Assembly (NCBI GenBank): GCA_028826165.1
Contig: JAPDFW010000077.1
Location: forward strand, 262,501 to 326,500
DNA length: 64,000 nt
Source of the DNA: Anaeramoeba ignava
Taxonomy: Eukaryota > Metamonada > Anaeramoebidae
Reading direction: 5' to 3'
Shown here: positions 40,311 through 50,990 of the stretch, piece by piece
Layout of the letters: each line of letters begins with the position of its first letter
How positions within the stretch are numbered: position 1 is the stretch's first letter
Made by a program: the position numbers and the translations under genes
The notes under the pieces: model-generated
Databases searched by the model: none
Seen by the model: the letters and a program-made list of their open reading frames with translations, nothing else
What the model was told of the DNA's origin: nothing

Positions 40311-43300
40311 ATGAGTTTAGCAAAATTACCAAAAAACATTGAAATACCAGCACCAATATTTGCTGAACTAGCAGAAAAACAAGCGGAAGAAGAACCACCA
40401 GTTGAATTTACGATTGAAAGAACAAAATATTTAGGAGAAATGAGAGCAAATTATTGTAGATTTCAAAGTAAATTAAAAATCACTGTGATGAAACTTTCCC
40501 GCAAAGAATGGACAGAAATTCCTTTATTTAATACACAAATTGTTGTTGTTTCAAGTCGAATAGAATCGCCGGTAGAAAAAAAAATAACGGAAGAAAAAAA
40601 ACCAGTTGCTTTTATTGGAATCAATAAAAATCAAAGATATTGTTTGTTTGTCAGAATAAAAGGTCAATTTATTATTTCTTTGAAAATTTTCGTTAATTTT
40701 CTTACAAAAAGAAATCAAGCTGTCAAATTTGATATTCCTTATTCAAGAGAAAATACAGTTGAATTCAGAATAATTGGAGATGATGAAATGCATGTTTCTT
40801 GTGATAAGGCAATCAAGGAAAACCAGAAATTTGCTGTTAAGGAAAAGGATCCCGATTTATCAAGTGATCAAGAAAAAAGTGATGATTCAAATTGGGATAA
40901 TTTTGATGATTACGATAAAAAATTTCAACATTTTAAAGATAATGATTTTGATAGTGATAGTGAAAATGATTTTAAATTTGATCAAATTAAAAAATTGGAT
41001 TTGAAATTGGATCAAAATAAACATTTGGATGATAAAAAACAACAAATTTTTGATATGGATAAAGCTAATGATTTCAATAGCGAAAACAGCATGAAACAGG
41101 ATAAGGATATGATGTCAATTCCTGTTCAAACAACACGGAACAAACCTGTATTGAAGGATAAAATGATTTCTTATGATGAAATGAGTGATGAAGATCAAGA
41201 TGAAGATCAAGATGAAAGTGAAAGTGGAAATGAAAATGAAAATGAAAGTGAAAACATTTCATTTGATCAAAATGAATCGGATGAAGATATTTTGATAATG
41301 AATAATAATAATGAAACTTCTACTAAATATTCGTTTGAAAACAAAAAGAATTCTCATGATATTTTTGGTGATGATGATGATGAATTTTTTATAGAGCCAC
41401 AGGAACAAAGACAAGATGATTCTTTCTCTTTCAAGACTGAAGCAGTTCCAAATGATGATCTTTTTCTTCAAGCTGAAGATGAACCAATCCCTTTTACTGG
41501 AGGACTTTCTACAAATAATAATTCAAATAATAATATTGATGATTTGTTTGGAGATAATAATATTAATAATAATATTGATGGTTTGTTTGGAGATAATAAT
41601 ATGAATAATATGAATAATAATATTGATGATGATTTGTTTGGAAATACTAATTCAAATATTAATAATATGAGTTTTAATAGAAGAAGTCCAAGAAATAGCA
41701 ATATTCAACAACAAAATGCATTTATCTCGCAATTAACTCAAAATCAAAATCAAATCCAAAGTAGAGAGCAAACAATTTCACAATTCATGCTTCAACCTTC
41801 AGTCCAACAAAATCCCGAAATAGGAGAAAAATTTCTAGGTCTCCTAAATGAATTAAAAAAAACCAGAAATAATGAACCACCACAACCAATGATACAACAA
41901 TCACAAATGATGCTACCAAATCAACAACATGAATTTAATCGACCGATACAACAACAAGCTTTTCCATCTCAACAAATGGCGATTCCGCAACAACAATATC
42001 AAATGAATCAAACGAATGAATTCGGTTTTTTTGGCGGAAATCAAATGAATCAAATGAATCAACAATTCCAACCATATCAACAAACTCAGAACTATCAATT
42101 TCCTATGAATCAAATGAATCAAATGAACCAATATCAACAAAATCCATTTGAATTCGATCAATCGAATATACCATATCTATATAATCAAAATCAAAATCAA
42201 AATCAAAATCAACAATATCAACAATATCAACAAAACCCATTCGATTTCAATCAAAACATCCGACAAAATCGAAGAGATAGAACAAGATCATCAATTAAAA
42301 ATATTAGATCACCTCAATTATCACAAAACAAATTCATCCAGCAAATCGATCAATTTATTCCCTTTGATAACGAGAAAGAAAACTTCTTCGGAAGAGACAA
42401 CAAACCTCTTTTCGGAAATGGACATACTCTTTTCCATTGCCATGTTCCATCCCTCAACTATTTGCAAATCAGCTGGACAGAAAAATCCTCTTATGATATT
42501 CTCCATCCAACTTCGCAAGTGTCTCAAGTTTCCGCTCCCAAAATTGAAAAATCCAAAATGATTTCTGTTGAACAAAGTGCGACTCATGTGATTCTTGAAA
42601 ATGTAATCACAACAAAATCTTCGTTCCAATTTACAATAACAAATTTTGCGACTTCAAGTCTCGAAATTGCAATTCCAAACAAAAAGCAATTCAAGATTGT
42701 TTCTGTTATTGGGGATCTACTTGAGAAATGGGAAATCATTAAGATCAAAAACGAAGACGAAGACGAAGACGAAAACGAGGAAAACAATCAACTCAGAATC
42801 AAAGCGTTTTTCAAAGAAAAAATACAAGGAGATTATATTTTGGAAATCGATTCAGAAACAGATTTCATGATCGATCAGAAATGCCAAGTCGAAATCCCAA
42901 TTCTTCGCTCAGCAACAAAAGTGCAACGAGAAAAAGGATTTATTTCAGTCAAATCAGAGGTTGATTTCGAGGTTCGAATTGCGAACCAAAAGGGATTGAC
43001 AACAATCCCACCAAAAGAATTACCGAGAAAAATTTCAGACTCATCTGTGATTTATGCGTTTAAGTTTTTGGATCCACAAGTGGATTTAGTTCTTGATTTT
43101 ATAAAGCATCCTTTCTCAGGAAAACTTGTGTCTTCAATCGAAAACGGAAATATCACAACTGTTTGTTCTCCAAACGGAAGTTTTATGTATAGATGCGTTC
43201 TTTCTATCAGAAATCCCGAAAAGCAATTCTTGAAACTGAAATTTCCTTCAGATGAAAAAGACAACAGCGACAAACAAGAATTCACTATTTGGTCAACAAT

Positions 43301-43943
43301 CGTTTCAGAAAACCCAGTCAAACCTGTCAAGACAAAAGAGAATGAGTACTTGATTCCATTGATCAAAACACAACTTGAAACTTTTCAAACTGAAATTATT
43401 TTCATTTCCAAAACGAAATCGATGCAAAAACAAGGGAAACTAACTGTTCATTTCCCACAATTTGATTTGCCTTTGAATTATCTCTTGATTTCTTTATATG
43501 TTCCTGAAAATTATAATTATACTGAATTCACTGGTGATTTAAAAGAAGTTAAAGATATAAATGCAGAATCAAAAATTTCTTTTAAATCACCATCTTTTTC
43601 AAAAACAATGCCTTCAAGAAGAAGGAAAAAAGGTTTATCTTTTATGCAGAAAAAAGAAAATGCTCTAATTCCAATTGAAACAACTAAATATGTTAATCCT
43701 CAAGTTGCTGGTTTACTTCCTGTCAAAATTGATGAAATCAAAAGTGGAAGAGTTTTTTATTTTAAGAAAATGATTGTTCAAAATCAATTTCTTCAAACCA
43801 GTATTGAATATCAAGAAATTGTTAAACCTTTTTATCAAAGAAGGAGATTGATTTCAAATACTAAGAAAAGGCTCATTTATTTCTCTATTATCTTTCTTAT
43901 TTTTATTTCTTTGATTTTTTTATGGAGATTTTTTAGGAAATGA
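40311..43943 (+). CDS. Intronless 1,210-aa tail-anchored protein of unknown function
   Basis: Not recognised. Residues about 30-170 form a beta-rich domain (YLGEMRANYCRFQSKLKITVMKL, EWTEIPLFNTQIVVVSS, RYCLFVRIKGQFIISLKIF). Residues 175-680 are low complexity: acidic, then Asn-rich with three IDDLFGDNN-like repeats, then Gln/Met-rich. Residues 700-1150 are a larger beta-rich region (LFHCHVPSLNYLQISWTE, ATHVILENVITTKSSFQFTITNF, DYILEID, YLLISLYVP). Near the end a hydrophobic helix IYFSIIFLIFISLIFLWRF precedes RK, implying a C-terminal membrane anchor with the bulk in the cytosol. No signal peptide is visible. The C-terminal half uses more G and C than most genes here. The pattern 'sums of beta strands, expected W, pL' recalls some bacterial secreted proteins, but this is only an impression. 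Start at ATG after TTTCATTTTTT. Confidence 0.9.
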   Translation: MSLAKLPKNIEIPAPIFAELAEKQAEEEPPVEFTIERTKYLGEMRANYCRFQSKLKITVMKLSRKEWTEIPLFNTQIVVVSSRIESPVEKKITEEKKPVAFIGINKNQRYCLFVRIKGQFIISLKIFVNFLTKRNQAVKFDIPYSRENTVEFRIIGDDEMHVSCDKAIKENQKFAVKEKDPDLSSDQEKSDDSNWDNFDDYDKKFQHFKDNDFDSDSENDFKFDQIKKLDLKLDQNKHLDDKKQQIFDMDKANDFNSENSMKQDKDMMSIPVQTTRNKPVLKDKMISYDEMSDEDQDEDQDESESGNENENESENISFDQNESDEDILIMNNNNETSTKYSFENKKNSHDIFGDDDDEFFIEPQEQRQDDSFSFKTEAVPNDDLFLQAEDEPIPFTGGLSTNNNSNNNIDDLFGDNNINNNIDGLFGDNNMNNMNNNIDDDLFGNTNSNINNMSFNRRSPRNSNIQQQNAFISQLTQNQNQIQSREQTISQFMLQPSVQQNPEIGEKFLGLLNELKKTRNNEPPQPMIQQSQMMLPNQQHEFNRPIQQQAFPSQQMAIPQQQYQMNQTNEFGFFGGNQMNQMNQQFQPYQQTQNYQFPMNQMNQMNQYQQNPFEFDQSNIPYLYNQNQNQNQNQQYQQYQQNPFDFNQNIRQNRRDRTRSSIKNIRSPQLSQNKFIQQIDQFIPFDNEKENFFGRDNKPLFGNGHTLFHCHVPSLNYLQISWTEKSSYDILHPTSQVSQVSAPKIEKSKMISVEQSATHVILENVITTKSSFQFTITNFATSSLEIAIPNKKQFKIVSVIGDLLEKWEIIKIKNEDEDEDENEENNQLRIKAFFKEKIQGDYILEIDSETDFMIDQKCQVEIPILRSATKVQREKGFISVKSEVDFEVRIANQKGLTTIPPKELPRKISDSSVIYAFKFLDPQVDLVLDFIKHPFSGKLVSSIENGNITTVCSPNGSFMYRCVLSIRNPEKQFLKLKFPSDEKDNSDKQEFTIWSTIVSENPVKPVKTKENEYLIPLIKTQLETFQTEIIFISKTKSMQKQGKLTVHFPQFDLPLNYLLISLYVPENYNYTEFTGDLKEVKDINAESKISFKSPSFSKTMPSRRRKKGLSFMQKKENALIPIETTKYVNPQVAGLLPVKIDEIKSGRVFYFKKMIVQNQFLQTSIEYQEIVKPFYQRRRLISNTKKRLIYFSIIFLIFISLIFLWRFFRK

Positions 43944-44059
43944 ATTTTTTTTCTCTTTTTGAATTCCTTTTCAAATTATCACAATTTTGAAATTTTTGAA
44001 TCAAACAAACTTTTTTTCTTCTCAAAATAAAAAGAAAAAACAAGACTAATTTTGATTTA

Positions 44060-47000
44060 TTTTAATTAAAATTTATTTAGAATTTATTTAAAATTAAATT
44101 AAAATTTAGATTTATTTTAATTTAGTATTTAATTATTAAATTTATTTAGAATTAAATTTAAAATAGATTTATAATTAAATTATAATTAATTTATAATTAA
44201 TTATTATTAATAAATTAAATTAAAAATTTTAATCAATTTTATATTAAAATTTAGATTTATTTTGATTTAATATTTATTTATTGAACTTATTTAGAATTAA
44301 ATTTATAATAGATTTATAATTAAATTATAATTAATTATTATTATAAAATTTAAATTTATTTTGAATTCAATTTTAATCAATTTTATATTAAAATTTAGAT
44401 TTATTTTAATTTAGTATTTAATTATTAAATTTATTTAGAATTAGATTTATAAGAGATTTATAATTAAATTATAATTAATTATTATTAAAAATTAAATTAA
44501 AAATTAAATAAATATTTTAATCAATTTTATATTAAAATTTAGATTTATTTTGATTTAATATTTATTTATTAAATTTATTTAGAATTAGATTTAAAATAGA
44601 TTTATAATTAAATTATAATTAATTATTATTAATAAATTAAATTAAAAATTAAATAAATATTTTAATTAATTTTATATTTAAAAATTAAATTTATTTTGAT
44701 TTAGTATTTAATTATTAAATTTATTTAGAATTAAATTTAAAATAGATTTATAATTAATTTATTATTAATTATTATTAAAAATTAAATTTATTTTGAATTC
44801 AATTTTAATCAATTTTATATTAAAATTTAGATTTATTTTAATTTAATATTTATTTATTAAACTTATTTAGAATTAGATTTAAAATAGATTTATAATTAAA
44901 TTATAATTAATTATTATTAAAAATTAAATTTATTTTGAATTCAATTTTAATCAATTTTATATTAAAATTTAGATTTATTTTAATTTAATATTTAATTATT
45001 AAATTTATTTAGAATTAGATTTAAAATAGATTTATAATTAAATTATAATTAATTATTATTAAAAATTAAATTTATTTTTGAATTCAATTTTAATCAATTT
45101 TATATTAAAATTTAGATTTATTTTAATTTAATATTTAATTATTAAATTTATTTAGAATTAAATTTAAAATAGATTTATAATTAAATTATAATTAATTATT
45201 ATTATAAAATTTAATTAAAAATTAAATAAATATTTTAATTAATTTTATATTTAAATTTATATTTATTTTAATTTAATATTTATTTATTAAATTTATTTAG
45301 AATTAGATTTAAAATAGATTTATAATTAAATTATTATTAATTATTATTAATAAATTAAATTAAAAATTAAATAAATATTTTAATCAATTTTTATATTAAA
45401 ATTTAGATTTATTTTAATTTAATATTTATTTATTAAATTTATTTAGAATTAGATTTAAAATAGATTTATAATTAATTTATTATTAATTATTATTAAAAAT
45501 TAAATTTATTTTGAATTCAATTTTAATCAATTTTATATTAAAATTTAGATTTATTTTAATTTAATATTTATTTATTAAACTTATTTAGAATTAGATTTAA
45601 AATAGATTTATAATTAAATTATAATTAATTATTATTATAAAATTTAAATTTATTTTGAATTCAATTTTATTCAATTTTAATCAATTTTATATTAAAATTT
45701 AGATTTATTTTAATTTAGTATTTAATTATTGAACTTATTTAGAATTAGATTTAAAATAGATTTATAATTAATTTATTATTAATTATTATTAATAAATTGA
45801 ATAAAAATTAAATAAATATTTTAATAAATTTTATATTAAAATTTAGATTTATTTTGATTTAATATTTAATTATTAAATTTATTTAGAATTATATTTAAAA
45901 TAGATTTATAATTAAATTATAATTAATTATTATTAATAAATTAAATTAAAAATTAAATAAATATTTTAATCAATTTTATATTAAAATTTAGATTTATTTT
46001 AATTTAATATTTAATTATTAAATTTATTTAGAATTATATTTAAAATAGATTTATAATTAAATTATAATTAATTATTATTAATAAATTAAATTAAAAATTA
46101 AATAAATATTTTAATCAATTTTATATTTAAATTTAGATTTATTTTAATTTAATATTTATTTATTAAATTTATTTAGAATTAGATTTAAAAATAAATTTAT
46201 AATTAATTTATTATTAATTATTATTAATAAATTGAATAAAAATTAAATAAATATTTTAATCAATTTTATATTAAAATTTAGATTTATTTTGATTTAATAT
46301 TTAATTATTAAATTTATTTAGAATTATATTTAAAATAGATTTATAATTAAATTATTATTAATTACTATTAAAAATTAAATTAAAAATTAAATAAATATTT
46401 TAATCAATTTTATATTTAAATTTAGATTTATTTTAATTTAATATTTATTTATTAAATTTATTTAGAATTAGATTTAAAATAGATTTATAATTAAATTATT
46501 ATTAATTATTATTATAAAATTTAATTAAAAATTAAATAAATATTTTAATCAATTTTATATTAAAATTTAGATTTATTTTAATTTAATATTTAATTATTAA
46601 ATTTATTTAGAATTAGATTTAAAATAGATTTATAATTAATTTATTATTAATTATTATTAATAAATTAAATTAAAAATTAAATAAATATTTTAATCAATTT
46701 TATATTTAAATTTAGATTTATTTTAATTTAATATTTATTTATTAAATTTATTTATAATTATATTTAAAATAGATTTATAATTAAATTATTATTAATTATT
46801 ATTAATAAATTAAATTAAAAATTAAATAAATATTTTAATCAATTTTATATTAAAATTTAGATTTATTTTGATTTAATATTTATTTATTAAGTTTAGTTAG
46901 AATTAGATTTAGAATAGATTTATAATTAAATTATAATTAATTATTTTTAAAAAATTAAATTTATTTTTGAATTCAATTTTAATCAATTTTATATTAAAAA

Positions 47001-47930
47001 TTAGATTTATTTTAATTTATTATTTATTTATTAAGTTTATTTAGAATTATATTTAAAATAGATTTATAATTAATTTATAATTAATTATTATTAATAAATT
47101 AAATTAAAAATTAAATAAAAATTTTAATCAATTTTATATCTAAATTTAGATTTATTTTGATTTAATATTTATTTATTAAATTTATTTAAAATTAAATTTA
47201 AAATAGATTTATAATTAAATTATAATTAATTACTATTAAAAATTAAATTAAAAATTAAATAAATATTTTAATCAATTTTATATTAAAATTTAGATTTATT
47301 TTGATTTAATATTTATTTATTAAATTTATTTAGAATTAGATTTAAAATAGATTTATAATTAATTTATAATTAATTATTATTAATAAATTAAATTAAAAAT
47401 TAAATAAATATTTTAATCAATTTTATATTTAAATTTAGATTTATTTTTGATTTAATATTTATTTATTAAATTTATTTAGAATTAGATTTAAAATAGATTT
47501 ATAATTAAATTATAATTAATTATTATTAATAAATTAAATTAAAAATTAAATAAAAATTTTAATTAATTTTATATTTAAATTTAGATTTATTTTGATTTAA
47601 TATTTATTTATTAAATTTATTTAGAATTAAATTTAAAATAGATTTATAATTAATTTATTATTAATTACTATTAAAAATTTAATTTATTTTGAATTCAATT
47701 TTAATCAATTTTATATTAAAATTTAGATTTATTTTAATTTAATATTTATTTATTAAATTTATTTAGAATTAGATTTAAAATAGATTTATAATTAATTTAT
47801 AATTAATTATTATTAATAAATTAAATTAAAAATTAAATAAATATTTTAATCAATTTTATATTAAAATTTAGATTTATTTTGATTTAATATTTATTTATTA
47901 AATTTATTTAAAATTAAATTTATAAGAAAG
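44060..47930. repeat. Satellite array, period about 145 bp, about 26 units
   Basis: Each unit holds TTATTTAGAATTAGATTTAA, then ATAGATTTATAATTAAATTA, an ATTATTATTAATAAATTAAA part, and CAATTTTATATTAAAATTTA. The anchor TTATTTAGAATTA falls near 44142, 44287, 44431, 44575 and 44721, steps of 144-146 bp, and continues to about 47930. Two unit subtypes alternate irregularly: one with TTTTGAATTCAATTTTAATC and one with AAATTAAATAAATATTTTAA. No reading frame. Confidence 0.95.
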
Positions 47931-48359
47931 AGTGAATTTTTAATTAAATTAAAGTTGGATTTTTTTTCTTAAAATTTTGAAATACAAAAATCATTATTGT
48001 CAACTTTTATTTATTTTTTATTTTTTAAATTAAAAAATCAGACAAAGATTTAATTTAAAAAATTATTTCTAATTTAATTCAAAAACACGATTTCTCTCTT
48101 TTTAAAAAATAAACGGAAAAAAAAAAGATCAAAATAAAAACAAATTTTTTAAAAAAAACGTAATTTCATTTTTCATTTTTCATTTTTCATTTTTTTTATA
48201 TTTTTTTGTTTGTATTTTTTCTTTTTTAATTTCTTTTCTTATTTCTTTTCTTTATTTCTTTTTTTTTTTTTCAATTCAAATTGATTGCTTAACTTTTCAA
48301 TCAAAACTGAACAAAAAAAAAAAAAAACGGAAAAAATTTTTATAAAAAACAAAAAAAAA
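47931..48359. other. Non-repeat AT-rich region before the small ORF
   Basis: 429 bp. Mixed A/T DNA with AAACACGATTTCTCTC near 48083-48098 and three consecutive CATTTTT elements (48168-48192), followed by T-rich DNA. Nothing coding was found. Confidence 0.5.
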
Positions 48360-48602
48360 ATGAATAAACCAGGAAATCCAATAAAAGAAACACAAGAAAC
48401 AAATAAATATATTTATCTATTTGAAAAACAACAAGTATCAACAACAGAAATAGAAGGAATATCAAGAATTCAATTTCAAACAGCAGAAAATAATTGTGGA
48501 ACTCAATTTAAAGAGATTATTCAAAAAATCAAAAAAGAACTTTCAGTTGATCAAATTCAACAATTAACTCATTTGTTACTTCAAGATTTTTCAAAGATTT
48601 AA
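48360..48602 (+). CDS. Small protein, 80 aa, unknown
   Basis: ATG at 48360 opens 80 codons to TAA. Codon usage resembles the neighbouring genes, and the upstream CATTTTT cluster fits the usual start region. Sequence features: TTEIEGISRIQFQTAE, one Cys, then an amphipathic C-terminal part (FKEIIQKIKKELSVDQIQQL then THLLLQDF). No family is recognised. The frame also extends upstream without ATG. It may be a genuine small helical protein or a short exon of a larger gene. Confidence 0.6.
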   Translation: MNKPGNPIKETQETNKYIYLFEKQQVSTTEIEGISRIQFQTAENNCGTQFKEIIQKIKKELSVDQIQQLTHLLLQDFSKI

Positions 48603-48942
48603 AAAAAAAAAAAAAGCAAAAATTGTTTTTTTTTTCTTTTTTTTTTTTGTTGATCCACTTTTTTTTCTTTTTCTTTTTTCTTATTCAAATTTTGTATTTA
48701 ATTTCTTTTGATCTTTGTTCAATTTGCTTCAGTTATCTTTTTTTTTTTGTTAAATTCTTTTTGATTTTGTTACTACAAAAATTTTCTCTTTTTTTTTAGA
48801 TCCTAAATTGTTTAGCTTCTTTTTTTTCTTTTTTTTCTTTTTTTTTCTTTTTAAAATGTGCTAAAAAAAATGATCAATAAAAAAAATTTCAGTTTAAATT
48901 TCAATTTAAAATTTTTCATTTTTTCATTTTTCTTTTTCAAAA
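48603..48942. other. T-rich spacer before the RCC1-BTB array
   Basis: 340 bp, dominated by runs of T with single C, G and A, and an AATAAAAAAAA stretch near 48876. It ends with TTTTTCATTTTTTCATTTTTC about 15 bp before the first array ATG. Confidence 0.6.
48915..48942 (+). promoter_or_regulatory. Start-proximal TTCATTTTT element of RCC1-BTB copy 1
   Basis: TTTTTCATTTTTTCATTTTTC followed by TTTTTCAAAA and ATG. The same block precedes copies 2, 3, 5 and 6. Candidate core promoter or transcript leader. Confidence 0.45.
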
Positions 48943-50694
48943 ATGAATGAAATTATATTTTTTGGAAGAAATTCAAATGCAAAACTTATTAAAAATGAAC
49001 CAGATTTAATAACAAAACCAATTCAATTTAAATTTGAAAATGAAAATGAAAATGAAAATGAAAATGAAAATCAAATTAAACAAATTTCAACAGGTTATTT
49101 TTCAATAATTTTCCTTTTTAAAAATGGAAAAGCAATAGAATATGAAAAAAATTCAAATCAAAATCCTTCAAAAATCCAAATTGAAAATATTCAAAAAGTA
49201 ACTGTTGGTAATTCAAATGAAGCTATTTTAACAATAGAAGGAAATCTATTTGCCAAAGGAGGTGATATTAATTCAGAAAATCCAAAAGAATTTATCAATA
49301 TTTCATCATTAATTGAAGATACAAATGATAGAATAATTGAAGATATTGTTTTTGGAAGACATTCAGTTTATTTCTTAACTTCAAATCAAAATGCTTATGG
49401 AATTGGTTCAAATGAATTTGCTCAACTTGATTTTGGTTCTATAACACTTAAAAGAACACAAAAACCAATTTTAATGATGAAAAATGTTTCTAAAATATTT
49501 TCAGGAATTTCTGCAGATCATGTTTTTCTTTTGAATTCAAATCAAGAATTATTTGGATGCGGCTATAATTTTTATGGTCAAGTTGGGTTAAATAAATTAG
49601 ACACAAAAATTGAAAAATTAACACAAATCCAAAATATTCCAAAAGGCAAAATAATTGATATTAAATGTGGTTTTAATCATTCAATAATGTTGATTGAAAA
49701 TGAAGATGAAAATGAAAATCCAAAAAGAAAACTTTATTCATGTGGAGATCACTTATGGAACGGACTTGGCAAAAATGAAAATACAAGAGGTTTTACTGAA
49801 ATCAAATCATCTTTATTTGAAAATGATAATATTCTTGAAATTTCTGTTGGACAACGTCATAATCTAGTTTTTACTTCCAATGGGAAACTGATCGTATTTG
49901 GAAATAATGATTACGGTCAATTAGGAAATGGTGATAAAGAAAAACAATTAATTCCAATTCAAATTGAACTTCCTAAATTAAGATTTAATGAAAATATTTC
50001 TAATTATCATGTTTCTTGTGGTGCTTTCAATTCATTTCTTTATTATTCTCCTTCTTCTCTTTCCAATCTTGAAGAAGATTTGATAAAATTATTTAAAAGA
50101 AAAGAATTTTGTGATATTTCATTTAAAACCAGAAATGGAGAAATAATTAAAGCTCATAAATTAATATTGAAATATAGATTAAATCAAAATCAAAATGAAA
50201 TTGAAAAACTTCAAGAATTAATTTCAAAAAAATCAATTAAAGAATCAAATCAAATATTTGAAATGATTTATTCAAACAGAATTATAAATCCAAAATTATA
50301 TTTTGAAATTAAAGAAATTATAAATTCCAATGAAAAAATAGAAGAAACAATGAAAAGAATTTATTTAAATGAAAATGAAAAAGATTTTATAATTGAAAGA
50401 AAAGAAAAACAATATAAATTCCCAAAATTAATATTAATAATGAGAAGTGAATTATATCGAGGAATGTTTTTATCTGTAACAGAAGATAAATCTAATAAAG
50501 TTACAGATTATAGTGAATTAAGTAATAAATCATTTCAATTATTAGAATATTGGATTTATTCAAATCAAATCAAAGAAGAAATTAAAATTACAAAAGAAAT
50601 AATCGATGAATTAGAAACTGGAATTGATTATTTTCAATTAAATCAAACAAATCCAAATTTATTTGATTTATTAATTAACAAATTTAATAATTAA
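48943..50694 (+). CDS. RCC1-BTB protein, array copy 1, 583 aa
   Basis: Intronless. Residues about 60-370 form an RCC1-type beta propeller with degenerate blades: NAYGIGSNEFAQL, ELFGCGYNFYGQVGL, KLYSCGDHLWNGLG and KLIVFGNNDYGQLGNGD. Residues 380-420 begin a BTB fold (RKEFCDISFKTRNGEIIKAHK) that is interrupted; its dimerisation part is missing or replaced by an Asn/Gln/Glu/Ile-rich segment. A second BTB-like piece follows (FPKLILIMRSELYRGMF, SELSNKSFQLLEYWIYSN). Two BTB units, the first split, recall RhoBTB layout. A (NE)n tract lies near residue 28. BTB proteins commonly recruit cullin-3 ligases and RCC1 domains bind GTPases or partners. Ends INKFNN. First of five full copies. Confidence 0.9.
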   Translation: MNEIIFFGRNSNAKLIKNEPDLITKPIQFKFENENENENENENQIKQISTGYFSIIFLFKNGKAIEYEKNSNQNPSKIQIENIQKVTVGNSNEAILTIEGNLFAKGGDINSENPKEFINISSLIEDTNDRIIEDIVFGRHSVYFLTSNQNAYGIGSNEFAQLDFGSITLKRTQKPILMMKNVSKIFSGISADHVFLLNSNQELFGCGYNFYGQVGLNKLDTKIEKLTQIQNIPKGKIIDIKCGFNHSIMLIENEDENENPKRKLYSCGDHLWNGLGKNENTRGFTEIKSSLFENDNILEISVGQRHNLVFTSNGKLIVFGNNDYGQLGNGDKEKQLIPIQIELPKLRFNENISNYHVSCGAFNSFLYYSPSSLSNLEEDLIKLFKRKEFCDISFKTRNGEIIKAHKLILKYRLNQNQNEIEKLQELISKKSIKESNQIFEMIYSNRIINPKLYFEIKEIINSNEKIEETMKRIYLNENEKDFIIERKEKQYKFPKLILIMRSELYRGMFLSVTEDKSNKVTDYSELSNKSFQLLEYWIYSNQIKEEIKITKEIIDELETGIDYFQLNQTNPNLFDLLINKFNN

Positions 50695-50696
50695 AA

Positions 50697-50960
50697 TTAA
50701 AATTAAAATTAAAATTAAAATTAAAATTAAAATTAAAATTAAAATTAAAATTAAAATTAAAATTAAAATTAAAATTAAAATTAAAATTAAAATTAAAATC
50801 AAAATTAAAATTAAAATTAAAATTAAAATCAAAATTAAAATTAAAATTAAAAATTAAAATTAAAATTCAAAATTAAAATTAAAATTAAAATTAAAATTAA
50901 AATTAAAATTAAAATTAAAATCAAAATTAAAAATTAAAATTAAAAATTAAAATCCAAAAT
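50697..50960. repeat. (AAAATT)n spacer between copies 1 and 2
   Basis: Nearly pure AAATTA/AAAATT hexamers starting at the stop codon of copy 1, with rare AAAATC. Followed by TTCATTTTTTCATTTT and the copy 2 start. Confidence 0.92.
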
Positions 50961-50990
50961 TCATTTTTTCATTTTTTTTCTTTTTTGAAA

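Noticed and set aside
44060-47930. Telomere or centromere
   Set aside because: Unit and AT content could suit a centromeric satellite, but similar short arrays occur between many genes and the tract is under 4 kb; no evidence for kinetochore function.
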